A stretch of 64,000 nt of DNA from Microplitis mediator (taxonomy: Eukaryota; Arthropoda; Insecta; Hymenoptera; Braconidae). The notes beneath the pieces were generated by a model. It ran no database searches. It saw only the letters and a program-made list of their open reading frames with translations, and was not told where the DNA came from. Shown piece after piece: positions 1 to 9,549 of the stretch. Both the position numbers and the translations under genes were made by a program. The stretch lies in NCBI RefSeq assembly GCF_029852145.1, contig NC_079969.1, forward strand, positions 20,057,860 to 20,121,859, read 5' to 3'. Numbering within the stretch: the first letter of the stretch is position 1; each line of letters starts with the position of its first letter.

Positions 1-2
1 GG

Positions 3-698
3 AAGGAACTTTTCACGGTTTTAATTGCAATCGAGAAGTTCAAGGATCAATTGAGAAATAGGTCAGTGTTACTGCAGGCGGACAACGAGACGGTAGTTGC
101 TCACATTCGGAAACAGGGAGGTACCCGTTCCCAAGTCCTTCACACCTTGTCCAATAGGCTGTTATTAACAGCTCGACAGTTTCAGATCCGTCTTGTTCCA
201 TTTTATCTTCCAGGCCAGTACAATTGTCTTGCGGACAGGTTATCCAGGAGATTACCCCTGACGGACTGGCATCTGAAGAACAGTCTGACCAAGTTAGTCT
301 TCGAGAAATGGGGAATTCCCCAGCTGGACCTTTTCGCAACAAGCAGATCCAGAGTAGTGCCAAAATATGTGACAATGGAGGTCAACGACCGGGGAGCATG
401 CTTCATCAACGCCTTCAGCAGACCATGGACACTGGATTTGGGATGGGGATTCCCTCCACCGCCACTGATCCCCAAGGTATTACAGCACCTGAATTCAGCA
501 AGAGGGATCTTCTTGGTGGTAGCACCCAGATGGGAGAAAACCTTTTGGAGGGGAGATCTCAAGAGCAGGAGTACTGCACCTCCACTCCAACTATGGAACC
601 TGGAGAACCATTTGGTGGACATGGCGACAGGGCTGCCTCCGCAGAATGCCAAGGACCTCTGCTTGGAGGTTTGGAGAGTACGGGGTGGGGTGAACTGA
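3..698 (+). CDS. DIRS-like retrotransposon RT/RNase H ORF, C-terminal part (cut by window start)
   Basis: This frame is open from the first full codon of the window to a TGA at 696-698, so the reverse transcriptase itself lies upstream and is not seen. The first ~75 residues look like a DIRS/Ngaro-type RNase H: a DNETVVAHIRKQGGT segment, then LVPFYLPGQYNCLADRLSRR. The following ~130 residues (PQLDLFATSRS, then a W/P-rich stretch with RPWTLDLGWGFPPPPLI) match the conserved extension that follows RNase H in DIRS polyproteins. There is no internal stop. The C-terminal part overlaps the recombinase frame that follows, as expected for DIRS elements. The family assignment is from remembered architecture, not a search. 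Confidence 0.8.
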   Translation, partial: KELFTVLIAIEKFKDQLRNRSVLLQADNETVVAHIRKQGGTRSQVLHTLSNRLLLTARQFQIRLVPFYLPGQYNCLADRLSRRLPLTDWHLKNSLTKLVFEKWGIPQLDLFATSRSRVVPKYVTMEVNDRGACFINAFSRPWTLDLGWGFPPPPLIPKVLQHLNSARGIFLVVAPRWEKTFWRGDLKSRSTAPPLQLWNLENHLVDMATGLPPQNAKDLCLEVWRVRGGVN

Positions 699-1657
699 TT
701 TCGGGCTTGGAGGAGCAGGACATTACCCTTTTATCTTCGGCATGGAGAGGGTCGACCTGGAAGACTTACTCGGCAGCATGGAAGCAGTGGTTGGATTGGA
801 GTAAAAATAACGGAGTTTCTCCAAGTAATCCATCACCACAGAATCTGGCAACCTACTTTGGTTACCTGTTCAGAGTAAAGAAGTTGGCATACAAGACTAT
901 CCTGGTTAGAAAATCAGTTATCAACACCTTCGTAAATTCGGAGGGGAAGTTATGCTCTCACCCTCTGGTGAAATCGATACTGAAAGCAATTGGCACTAGT
1001 GAGGCGAAATCGTCGACACCACGGAAAGAAATTTGGAATATCGAATCCATGATCAGCTGGCTAAAGAATAATCCTCCTGATGAGAAGAGTATTTTTCAAG
1101 TTTCGAGGCACACTGCCGTTTTATTACTGCTAGCGTCAGGCAGAAGAGTTCATGACCTTACACTGCTGTCAATTGATCAAAGTAGAATTGTCTTGGAAGA
1201 TGATTCGGTAACCTTCTGGCCGAGCTTCGGGTCTAAAACGGACACTCCGAATCACCGACAATCAGGGTGGAAGCTGACGAAATCAGACCAGGCTGAATTT
1301 AATATCGTGTACTGGATTAAGCAGCTGATAAAAATATCAGCGAGCAGAAGAAGAGCAGTTCCTAACCTAATGAACCTCTTTATTACTACCCGAGGTAAAG
1401 TAAAGGCGGCATCGAAGGCAATCATTGCTGGTTGGTTAAAAACCATTTTCGCTGCAGCAAAGATTAAGGGGAGCCCTGGGTCATTGCGATCGGCGGTAGC
1501 TTCCTATAACTACGAGAAAAACGTGGATTTGGACGAGATATTGAAACGGGGAAACTGGAGTGGCCCTAAAAATTTTTTCAAATTTTATTGTAAGTTCGTA
1601 AAAAAAACAGAAACTAGTTCTAAAAATATATTAATTTCATCGTTTAAACCAGTTTAA
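224..1657 (+). CDS. DIRS/PAT-like tyrosine recombinase ORF
   Basis: The frame is open for 477 codons. The first part (to about 690) is largely the shadow of the overlapping RNase H frame; an in-frame ATG lies at 530 and recognisable recombinase sequence begins near residue 160. Motifs in order (numbered from 224): SAM-like N-terminal domain around WKTYSAAWKQWLDW; first catalytic Arg in GRRVHDLTLL (~305); second Arg box GSLRSAVAS (~418); terminal GNWSGPKNFFKFY with the likely nucleophilic Tyr (~455). The position that is often His before the second Arg is Gly here. Tyrosine recombinases of this kind integrate DIRS elements without target duplication. The ORF is intact to its TAA, so this copy may be fairly young; its 5' part is outside the window. 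Confidence 0.85.
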   Translation: MSCGQVIQEITPDGLASEEQSDQVSLREMGNSPAGPFRNKQIQSSAKICDNGGQRPGSMLHQRLQQTMDTGFGMGIPSTATDPQGITAPEFSKRDLLGGSTQMGENLLEGRSQEQEYCTSTPTMEPGEPFGGHGDRAASAECQGPLLGGLESTGWGELISGLEEQDITLLSSAWRGSTWKTYSAAWKQWLDWSKNNGVSPSNPSPQNLATYFGYLFRVKKLAYKTILVRKSVINTFVNSEGKLCSHPLVKSILKAIGTSEAKSSTPRKEIWNIESMISWLKNNPPDEKSIFQVSRHTAVLLLLASGRRVHDLTLLSIDQSRIVLEDDSVTFWPSFGSKTDTPNHRQSGWKLTKSDQAEFNIVYWIKQLIKISASRRRAVPNLMNLFITTRGKVKAASKAIIAGWLKTIFAAAKIKGSPGSLRSAVASYNYEKNVDLDEILKRGNWSGPKNFFKFYCKFVKKTETSSKNILISSFKPV

Positions 1658-1949
1658 AAGATAAGTAAGCACCAACATTGATTCTGTTTGTATTATTATC
1701 TAATAATAATTATTTCTTTATCGTAGAGTAAGTTTATAAGCTGTCTAATTTAAGGCTTATTAAATAAATTTGAGTTTTCAGTGTTCAATAATTAAGCTCT
1801 AATTTCTGTAGTGTAGTGTCCTTTTCCTTAATAGTATAGTTTTCAGGTCACAGTACGCCATAAGTTGTAAGCCCGGCAGATTCCAAACATCTCTCCAAAC
1901 ATCAACCGAAAAAAAAAATATATATATGTATATATATATATATATATTA
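1658..1949. other. 3' flank of the DIRS-like element and (TA)n tract
   Basis: AT-rich sequence after the recombinase stop, probably holding the 3' terminal repeat of the DIRS-like element, which cannot be defined without its 5' end. A (TA)n microsatellite at about 1919-1949 is the target of the following foldback element. Confidence 0.4.
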
Positions 1950-1966
1950 GGGTGATTCTTTGGAAC

Positions 1967-2224
1967 GTTTAGGTTTCCACTATATTTAAATGGTGTATTA
2001 CCGTACGATGGACGGTGTGGCTCAATAAGTTATAGATCAAATTGAATGGAATATAGTATAGGGCCGGATAGCTCAACTGGTAGAGCACTCGGCGCGATAC
2101 CGAATTGGTCTGGGTTCGATTCCCAGTTCGGGCTACCTATATTTTTCTCAATTTATCTATAAATTGTCTTATTGAGAAGGTTATTTGCATGTTTGCATGT
2201 TTAGGTTTCCACTATATTTAAATG
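1967..2224 (+). mobile_element. tRNA-derived SINE-like insertion flanked by 26-bp direct repeats
   Basis: A 206-bp body (1993-2198) lies between two identical 26-bp direct repeats (1967-1992 and 2199-2224). The body contains a tRNA-like unit with intact Pol III A and B boxes. The region is absent from the opposite arm of the surrounding palindrome, so it inserted after that element formed. The direct repeats may be a target duplication, although 26 bp is long for one. Confidence 0.6.
2062..2134 (+). pseudogene. tRNA-like sequence (class I fold, CGA in anticodon position)
   Basis: The cloverleaf can be drawn by hand: acceptor GGCCGGA/TTCGGGC with one mismatch, D stem GCTC/GAGC, anticodon stem CTCGG/CCGAA with a 7-nt loop, and T stem CTGGG/CCCAG around TTCGATT. 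Box A is TAGCTCAACTGG and box B is GGTTCGATTCC. The loop has G where U33 is expected, and the nominal CGA anticodon (Ser) does not fit the missing long variable arm. I read it as a SINE head or tRNA pseudogene, not a working tRNA. Confidence 0.6.
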
Positions 2225-3232
2225 AACGACTATTTTTTTTCCACTTCCACTTGAAAATATTGTTATAGACATTGAAAAAAAAATTCCCTGCAAGTTTCAG
2301 CCCTTAATTTTAATTTTAAGTACTTTATATTTGAGTTTGGAGTTTTCCCATTTAAAATCAGAGGAAAGTTGGGATTGTTTTTTTAATTCTCTATAACTCT
2401 GCCGCATTTCAAGTTATCGGATCGCCGTTTGCGGCATCTTGTAGGTAATTCTCTTCAAAAGTCTCCGTAATAATTTTTCTCGGACTCTAATTGTTTTTCC
2501 TGTATTGGTTCTGAAAATAAATTTTTTAATAATAATTTGTGTTTTCAGTTGATATTAACTAAATAACGAAATTTACAAAAAAAAAAGTGCAGATTACGAT
2601 TTTGTAGGAAATTTTATTCGCTACAAAAAAGGTTCTTTTAGTTAAGTGGCTCAAGTTTTTCGTTCACGTGATATAGGGATTTTAGAAATTTTGTAAATAA
2701 AATATGTGTCAAAAAATTCCACCAAATGCTATTTAATTTCTATTTTAAATCAGTAAATAATTTTCCTTTCATTGATATAATCCAGTCAATAAAATCAGAC
2801 GGGGTCAAATTGATGAACTTCGGAATAATTTTTGATAAATATTTTATTTACAAAATTACTAAAATCCTTATATCAGGTAAACGAAGAATTTGAGCCACTT
2901 AACTAAAAGTACCTTTTTTGTAGCGAATAAAATTTCCTAATAAATCGTTATTTGCACTTTTTCTGTAAATTTCGTTATTTAGTTAATATCAACTAAAAAT
3001 CCACATTATTATTAAAAAATTTATTTTCAGAACCAATACAGAAAAAACTATTAGAGTCCGAGAAAAATTATTACGAAGACTTTTGAAGAGTATTAAATTA
3101 CCTACAAAATGCCGCAAACGGCGATCCAATAACTTGTAATGCGGCTGAGTTATAGAGAATTAAAAAAAAATCCGTACTTTCCTATGTATTTTGAAAGGGA
3201 AAACTTCAAAATCAAATATAAAGTACTAAAAA

Positions 3233-3586
3233 GGCAGATTGCCATGTCTACTTAGAACTCAACTACCTCGTACCAACTTTATTCAAATATCGTTAGCCCT
3301 AATAGCTCAGCTCAATAATTTCTTGATTCCAAGATTTCTTTATTCCATTACATCATTATTCCAAGACATCTCTACCCAAACTTTTGAGAAAAAGTAAACA
3401 ACTCAGTAAGCAAGAAAATGCTTTCTTTTTCTCAGAAATTTAGGTAGAGTTGTCTTGGAATAATGTTGTAATGGAGTAAAGAAATCTTAGAATCAAGAAA
3501 TTTTTGAGCTGAGTTATTAGGGCTAACGATATTTGAATAAAGTTGGTACGAGGTAGTTAGGTTCTGAGTAGACATGGCAATCTGCC
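3233..3586. mobile_element. Nested foldback MITE, GGCAGATTGCCATG ends, probable 8-bp TSD
   Basis: Inverted arms begin GGCAGATTGCCATG and end CATGGCAATCTGCC; long stretches such as TTCAAATATCGTTAGCCCTA return inverted near 3520. It interrupts the right arm of the larger palindrome. The flanks ACTAAAAA (left) and ACTTAAAA (right) match at 7 of 8 positions, which fits the 8-bp duplication of hAT-type elements. There is no ORF of its own. Confidence 0.7.
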
Positions 3587-3708
3587 ACTTAAAATTAAAA
3601 TTAAGAGCTGAAACTTGCAGGGAATTTTTTTTCAATGTCCATAACAATATTTTCCAGTGGGAGTAGAAAAAGAAAATAGTCGTTCAAAACGAATCACCCT
3701 AATATATA

Positions 3709-3965
3709 TGGGGCATTCCATACCAAATCGGCCACTTTTTGAGTTCACCCCCTCCAATATTTTTGAAAAGTTTAGATGTTTTGGAGGATGATAAAAAACG
3801 GCCTCATGAATTTTTTCAAATTTTTTTGACGACTCGTTTCCAAGATACCAATTTTTTTCAAAATACGAGGTTTTTTTTTCAAACGGTTATAACTTCACGA
3901 AGAATACACAAATCGGATCGTTTTTTTTTTCAAAATCTTCATTTTTGAGTGTTCTTTGAAGATAA
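3709..3965. mobile_element. Half copy of the TGGGGCATTCC foldback family
   Basis: It begins TGGGGCATTCCA directly after a TATATA tract and follows the same sequence as one arm of the complete element at 41202-42263 (CCAAATCG.CCACTTTT, then a T-rich ladder). The opposite arm is missing, so it is truncated. The open frame across it is a by-product of low complexity. Confidence 0.6.
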
Positions 3966-4165
3966 AAATACGTTTTTATTCTTAATCAATTTCTTACTCA
4001 TTTTTATTTTCAAACGCGATGGTACACGCGCCACAAATCCGAGCCATGGACTTGAAGGTTCATGAAATAACAAATTATTAGACAGCTGGCGCCATCTCTG
4101 GGAGTACAGCCTAACGGGTCAACGAAGTGGGGAGCCGAGAGTGAGATCCACGATTACCCACGTTG

Positions 4166-5240
4166 CCCCTCGCGGTTTTGGAAATACCGAAATAATACCG
4201 AAATTATACGGTATAAATACTGCATAAATATGGTATTACTCAAGTTATTTTGGCCAGTTTTTTTTTGCCGCATTACTACCAAAAATTTACGAAATAAATT
4301 CAGAATATTTACGGTAATAAAACAGAAAAAATACGGTATTTTAACCACATTAAAACCGTAATTATTCAGCATATTTATCGTATATTTTCGGTATTTTTGC
4401 AGCATCAAACCGTTCTACCCGAAAATAAAATTATATAAAATTTTATTTAGTTATATACAATTTTTTATAATTATATATAACATTATGAAGTTATATATAC
4501 AATAACTGTCATGAAAAAAAAACAAAAAAAAACCCGTCAGCTCGTGGGCTCGATCCCGAATCCTAACGATTCAAAGTCTGATCTGTTAACCATTTTGCCA
4601 AATCGCTTACTTAAAGTCTGATACTAATTGTATTTATATGGATACAAACTTACGAAAATGGAAAACCTCAATTTTCCCGGATTCTTATTTTCACTCACAT
4701 TTTTTTGTTTGAATAAGGAATGTGTGAACTAATAGAATAAAATAAAAAATTTAACAGTTTGCACATTTTCGATGATTTTAAATGCAAAAGCGAACAAAAA
4801 ATAAAACCAAATTTTTTACAATTTTCCATTATATCAGGATAAATCTGGCAAAATCGCAGGATATCTACGGTATTATTACCAAAAAAATACGATTTTATTA
4901 TTATAATATTATCGTATTATTACAGTTTTTATATAGCATTTTTTCGGTAAAAGTTCGGCATTTTTATAGTTTTTCTACAGCATTTTTTTGGTAAAAGTTC
5001 AGCATTTTTATAGTTTTTTTACAGCATATTTTTGGTAAAAGTTCGGCATTTTTATAGTTATACTACTGTAGTAATCTGGTAACTCTACAGTATAAGTACA
5101 GTAAATATATGGCATAACTACAGGAAAAAAACTGGCCAATATAACCATATTACTACCAAATTATTACGGTAAATTTACGGCATGTGCATAAATGCCGAAA
5201 ATTTACGGCATTTTTACGGCATTCGCAAAACCACGAGGGG
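4166..5240. mobile_element. TIR element, GCCCCTCGYGGTTTTG ends, ACGGTA/TACCG subterminal array
   Basis: The left end GCCCCTCGCGGTTTTG is mirrored by CAAAACCACGAGGGGC on the right. Both subterminal regions (4180-4400 and 4850-5225) are dense in short degenerate motifs of the type TACGGTA, TACCG and GGTAAAAGTTCGGCA, the latter repeated three times around 4945-5055. It has no transposase. Such motif arrays are typical of transposase binding zones in non-autonomous DNA transposons (inference). Confidence 0.7.
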
Positions 5241-5343
5241 CGCGGCAATCTTTGCTGGACGCCTGTTGCCGAGGGCTTGTATTTTTCTTTTCTGTGGATT
5301 TTGCCGCTGATTTCATCATCAAATGTGCTGAGTCTTTGTTTTT

Positions 5344-6526
5344 AACTTCCCGCTAAGAAAATCAATGATTTTCGAAAAATTCGGGAAGTTATTGTTTTCA
5401 CCCCGATTTTCAAAAATCGAATTTTCATCAGATGTCGACGTTTTGAGGTCCTAGGAAGCTATTCTGACTATTTTCAGAATGGTGTCCGAGTGTATGTATG
5501 TATGTGTATGTGTGAATGTATGTGTGTGACCGGTCTACAACTTTTTAACTAATGAACTGATTTGTATGGTTAAGGCGGCAATCGAAAGAGCTCATTGGCC
5601 GTCTACTTTTCTGAAAATTTCAGAACATTTGATCAAGTAGACTCGAAAATATTGGCGAATTACGAAAAAAAAAAATTTTTTTTTATAGTTTCTTATTGAT
5701 TTCTCAGAAACGAGTGGAACAATCAACTTCATAATCTAATCAGCTCTAGAACTTGATAAAACGCGTCGATCGCCGCCTTAACCATCTCAATCGGTTAATT
5801 TGTTCGAGAGATATCGTTGGAGAAAGAAATGATGAAAAACGGGTTGTTACAAATATCTTTAAAACTGCAGAACGGATTGATTCCAAAATTATATCAGCTC
5901 TAGAATTTGAGAAAACGCGCTGATTGCCACCTCAAACATCAAAATCGGTTTTTTAGTTCAAAAGATATCAGCGCTGAAAAGTTAAAAAAATAACATAAAA
6001 CGTTATTTTTCCCGGATAAATCAAAATGTAATGTACTAAATGTGTCTGAAATCATACCAACTATTCCTCTTTGTAGTCTCTTTCGATCATCATAGAATGT
6101 AATCTAACTTTTTCTTTAGTTTAAATCATATTATCAGCAAAAAATTGAGAAAACCCAGTTTTTAATATGTTTTTCGGATATTTCATATATTATTGCTCTG
6201 ACCTAAGTCAAAACTCACTCAAATCTTGATTTTGATCTCTGACATTGATATCTGCCTCGATACATTTATTGCATTGAACATAATCGAGAGTAAAAATTTG
6301 AAAACCGCTTCTTCATTAATAATTTTCGATTCTTAACTTGTCAAACTTTAGCAAAATACGTGACTTGGTAGAGCTTGAAAAGCTCATAAAAAATAATCCC
6401 AGGTAATTGTATTTTCGAGCTCGAAAATATATTCACAGTAATGTTTTTAAGCTCCTTAAGCTCGAAAACAGCGGGAAGTTATGGGGCTGGCTCGCAGGGT
6501 CAACCGACGCCCAGATTTTTTTTTTC
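5344..6526 (+). mobile_element. AACTTCCCGCT repeat family, full-length copy 1
   Basis: It starts AACTTCCCGCTAAGAAAATC and ends with GCGGGAAGTT followed by a conserved tail containing CAGGGTCAACCGACGCCCAG. The start folds back on itself (CTTCCCG...CGGGAAG), and the two outer ends are inverted with respect to each other. A short TATG/TG microsatellite (about 5492-5528) lies inside at the same place as the CA runs of other copies (15433-16135, 52010-53150). It is probably a non-autonomous element; no coding function is seen. Confidence 0.65.
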
Positions 6527-7968
6527 GGAATTGTTATTAATTATCATCGTGCCGCGGAGTCAATTATTTGTGTTTCAAAGTTATTTCCGTACCAGAGTGC
6601 CGTGAAGCAATAAATTGTTTAACGAAAAAAAATGTAACAAAACAAACAGCTTACGGAACCGCGTGTGCCTCGCGTTCAGCCTGGTGTGACTTTGATTGCC
6701 GCAGATTGCTATTTTGGTGGATTGGATCACGAGGGGCAGCCGAGAACTGGACAACGCCAAGATCTCCACGGCAACGAGCAGCAGAGGGTGAGTGGACGTT
6801 TGTGTTGCACTCATCGGCCATATCAGACTCTTAAGTTTTTTTTTTGCATTGCGTTTTTTTTTCTTTCTTTATTTCTGTTTCATTGTCTTTTACATTTTCG
6901 TTTTTTTTTTGGTTTTATCGGTTATTATTGTTTCGTTAGTAAAACCAAATTGTGTCAGCCAGAGCTATCTAGTTGCGACGAATTATGACTATTAGTCCGT
7001 GAAATTTATGATTGAATAAGTACATCAAGTACGTCAGATAAAATAGTCAGCTAAAATTATTAGTAAAATAATTCAATAACGTAGGTAATTCGAATTATTA
7101 TTACATAATTGAATAAAATAATTCGAGATAATTATGTTTGAATTAATCAAATAAAAAGAAAAATAATTAAAATTGCAAAATTAAATAGAATCATTAGATG
7201 AAAATTAGTGTTAAAGAATTAAATAAAATACGGATCAGATCTGAGCAAGTTTGGTTTGTTATTGACGTATGCCTGCCGAGATGCTTAATGAGTTTGGTTA
7301 TTATTAATTAACTCAAATCATAAATCTTTAAGTTTTTTTTGTTGTAACTCTAGATAAGTTTTCTCGGTTTTTGAGATTTACATTTGTTGATATTAAATAA
7401 TGTGATACAATTATTTTTTTAATTTTTCTTTAATATTTTTTTTTTCTATTGTTTTCGTAACTACCGATAAGAGCGCTATTCCTAGATCTAAGTTTGTTAT
7501 GGTTAAATAACGCCATCCAATAATTAGTTAAGTTTATTGAGAGTGAATCTGATGATCGCAATAATACCCTGTCGTTGAACGACCGGCGTACCACGTGGTC
7601 TAGTGTGCTGTGTGCCAATTCGAGTGTGAGTCCGCGAAGTGTTTGCAGTAACTGCGTTGCCGACAGATAAGAACATATTGTTTTTTTTTGTTTAAAATAA
7701 AATCGAAACAGAGTTTGATTGTTATTTTCGGTTATTATTATTATTTTTTTTTTTTTTCAATCATCCTGTCCAATCTCGATCCCGACGCCTAGTGATCTCT
7801 GTTTCCCTGAATCCGCGATAAGAGTAAATTATTCACGTCGCGAGTTTGGTAATCCTCCCAAAAAAATTACCTGGCGTCCAACAACTAATTGCAGGTAAGC
7901 CAAAATTTAATTGCACCGTGATATCTCGCTGGTGAGATCCCCAGTCGGGAATATCCCGTGACAAATTT
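6527..7968 (+). repeat. Probable 5' LTR and leader of an LTR retrotransposon
   Basis: The stretch precedes a primer-binding-like site. A plausible LTR start TGTAACAAAAC lies near 6631 and a plausible LTR end near 7963 (CCGTGACA). The second LTR is not in the window, so the borders are unproven. Several T-rich tracts occur. The small open frames in this stretch have no recognisable content. Confidence 0.4.
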
Positions 7969-7988
7969 TGGCGCTCAACGTGGGGCTC
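7969..7988 (+). promoter_or_regulatory. tRNA primer-binding-site-like sequence
   Basis: TGGCGCTCAACGTGGGGCTC follows the putative LTR end by a few bases. It resembles the TGGCGCC-type sites used by insect gypsy- and BEL-like elements. A weaker similar string (TGGCGTCCAAC) occurs at about 7872. A strong splice-donor-like AG|GTAAGT lies downstream at 8069-8076. Confidence 0.5.
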
Positions 7989-8090
7989 AAAAACGAGAAG
8001 GCACGGATCTTCGGGAGATAAGAGACTAAGTGACTTGAGAGAGATTTGCGTGAGTGGTCGCGACTTAAAGGTAAGTTTTAGTTTCGGGTA

Positions 8091-8501
8091 GTGAAAACGG
8101 ATTCCGAGGGGACAGAGCAGGGCCCAACGACGTCGACGGGAGGTACCGCGCCGTCAGTAGTCGTAACGACAGCCTCTCAAGTCCAGAATCGAGAACTGGC
8201 ACCAGGTATGGACCGTGTGCAGGTAGACGAAAATGTTAGTGGGTCCGAGACAGAGTCAGTACTGTCGGTTCACGCGGATGACCCGCCTCGGCCGGAGAAC
8301 GTAGACGCCGAGTATGCGCGCGAATTGCAAAACCACGAACGATTAGCAGCACAACGGGCCCAGGCTGAGAACCAACGACTCGCGTTGGAAGCAGCAAGCC
8401 GTGAACAGGCGGAACGTGAGCGGGAGTTGCGAGAGCGTGAGAAAGAAACCGAAGAACGACTTCGAAGGAACGAGACAGCGCGTGTGCAAACTGAGCAGTA
8501 G
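8091..8501 (+). CDS. Gag-like N-terminal ORF fragment of an LTR retrotransposon
   Basis: The frame is open for 136 codons and starts on GTG; the first in-frame ATG is at 8208, giving about 98 residues from there. The N-terminal half is acidic and Ser/Thr-rich. The C-terminal half is a charged, heptad-like coiled coil rich in Arg, Glu, Ala and Gln, as in the start of many retroelement Gag proteins. It ends at a TAG with no capsid or zinc knuckle, so it is truncated. The location, about 100 bp after a primer-binding-like site, supports Gag. Specific family unknown. Confidence 0.45.
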   Translation: MKTDSEGTEQGPTTSTGGTAPSVVVTTASQVQNRELAPGMDRVQVDENVSGSETESVLSVHADDPPRPENVDAEYARELQNHERLAAQRAQAENQRLALEAASREQAERERELREREKETEERLRRNETARVQTEQ

Positions 8502-8906
8502 TTGACTTCACCATGTTTTCTTTTGAAACGTAGTTGAGGTCCACCCCCTCTAGTAGGGATGAATCAACCGTTCGTTACCCATTTTAATTAAATGGGCCCG
8601 TGTCCCTTTTAGCTAGTAAGCTTACAATTCGGTAACTGATCCTGGTGTTACCCGGTTCGTAAGGACCAGACGACCGGTTGGCCATAAATTTATATATGCC
8701 AAATGCATATAAAGGATCGGGAGTCGAGGGGCATGTTATATATCAGTAATATATGAGAAAAAGAAAGTAGACTACAGGTATTTGCAAAGCAAGCCAAACT
8801 AGTGAGAAGCTCAAGAAATTATAGAAGGTATAATAATAGTGTTATTATACTTACCTGTGAGTTGTTGGTTCACTGGTATTGATAAACGAGAGCAATAAGT
8901 AATTAA
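8502..8906. other. Spacer with isolated hairpins
   Basis: No gene seen. It holds hairpins such as CCCATTT/AAATGGG (about 8578-8596) and a perfect 9-bp stem at 8828-8850, a prelude to the denser hairpin run that follows. Confidence 0.4.
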
Positions 8907-9309
8907 GACAATTGTGAGCTCTGTATCACAATTGTCTGGTACAGCTACAAGCAGGTATTGTAGGTGGACATCGCGGCAGGTACGCGCTTCTGTAAGCAGG
9001 TATTACAGGATAGGTCGCGGCAGGTACACGCTTCCACAAGCAGGTATTGTGGGGAAATATCGTAGCAGGTACACGCTTCTACAAGCAGGCATTGTAGGAA
9101 AAGGATGTAGCAGGTATACATCGCTACGGGGTTACCGTCTTCTATAGGCAGGTACTATAGGCTAGGATGAGGATACAGCAGGTATGCACCTCTAGGGGGT
9201 TGCCGTCTTCTACAGGCAGGTACTGTAGGCTAGGAAGTGTAGGTAGGTTTACACAGGAATAATCATATCAGGCTATGATTATGTTATTATCTAAGGAGGT
9301 ACTTAGATA
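8907..9309 (+). repeat. Run of consecutive hairpins with a conserved GCAGGTA loop
   Basis: At least ten perfect stems follow one another. Stem/loop/stem positions: 8907-8917/8926-8936 (11 bp, loop GCTCTGTA); CTACAA/TTGTAG 8945-8963; CGCG/CGCG 8972-8986; CTGTAA/TTACAG 8990-9008; CCACAA/TTGTGG 9034-9052; CTACAA/TTGTAG 9079-9097; GATGTA/TACATC 9104-9122; CTATAG/CTATAG 9142-9160; CTACAG/CTGTAG 9210-9228; a 9-bp stem 9259-9282; an 8-bp stem 9288-9309. Seven stems enclose GCAGGTA, one GCAGGCA, and the last GAGGTA. Stem bases differ between units but stay paired. No protein reading is convincing. Confidence 0.75.
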
Positions 9310-9549
9310 CTACTGGATACTTAGTCGTAAACAGGTGGTTAAAAGTTAAAAGTTAAAAAAAGAGAGTTAAAAGATAAACTGTATTTATTATAAAGACATA
9401 GTGATATTGAAGGTGAGAAAACTAAAGCTGAATAATTAGCGGCGCGCAGGCCTTTTTATAGATTCACGTCGATGCTTACGCGTCGACGTGGTGCGCATCC
9501 CTTCCATTTAAAATACGAATGGAGAGGGATTATGTAATAATAATAATAA
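9310..9549. other. Spacer with two further hairpins and an ATT-rich LINE tail
   Basis: No gene seen. It includes a hairpin with stems CACGTCGA/TCGACGTG near 9463-9490 and an imperfect one near 9498-9530. The TAA/ATT repeat at 9536-9557 is the 3' tail of the minus-strand LINE. Confidence 0.4.

Larger units (their letters stand above)
1950..3699. mobile_element. Giant foldback (palindromic) element, GGGTGATTC termini, TA target
   Basis: The left end starts GGGTGATTC after TA (1948-1949) and the right end finishes GAATCACCC before TA (3700-3701). The two halves are inverted copies: for example the text around 2380-2500 returns inverted around 3040-3160, and 2610-2700 returns around 2870-2950. 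The centre is near 2775. The left arm carries a tRNA-derived insertion (1967-2224) and the right arm a separate foldback (3233-3586). There is no coding capacity. TA duplication and TIR ends suggest mobilisation by a Tc1/mariner-type transposase (inference). Confidence 0.8.

Noticed and set aside
2062..2134. Functional tRNA-Ser(CGA)
   Set aside because: No long variable arm, G at position 33, acceptor mismatch; better read as tRNA-derived repeat.
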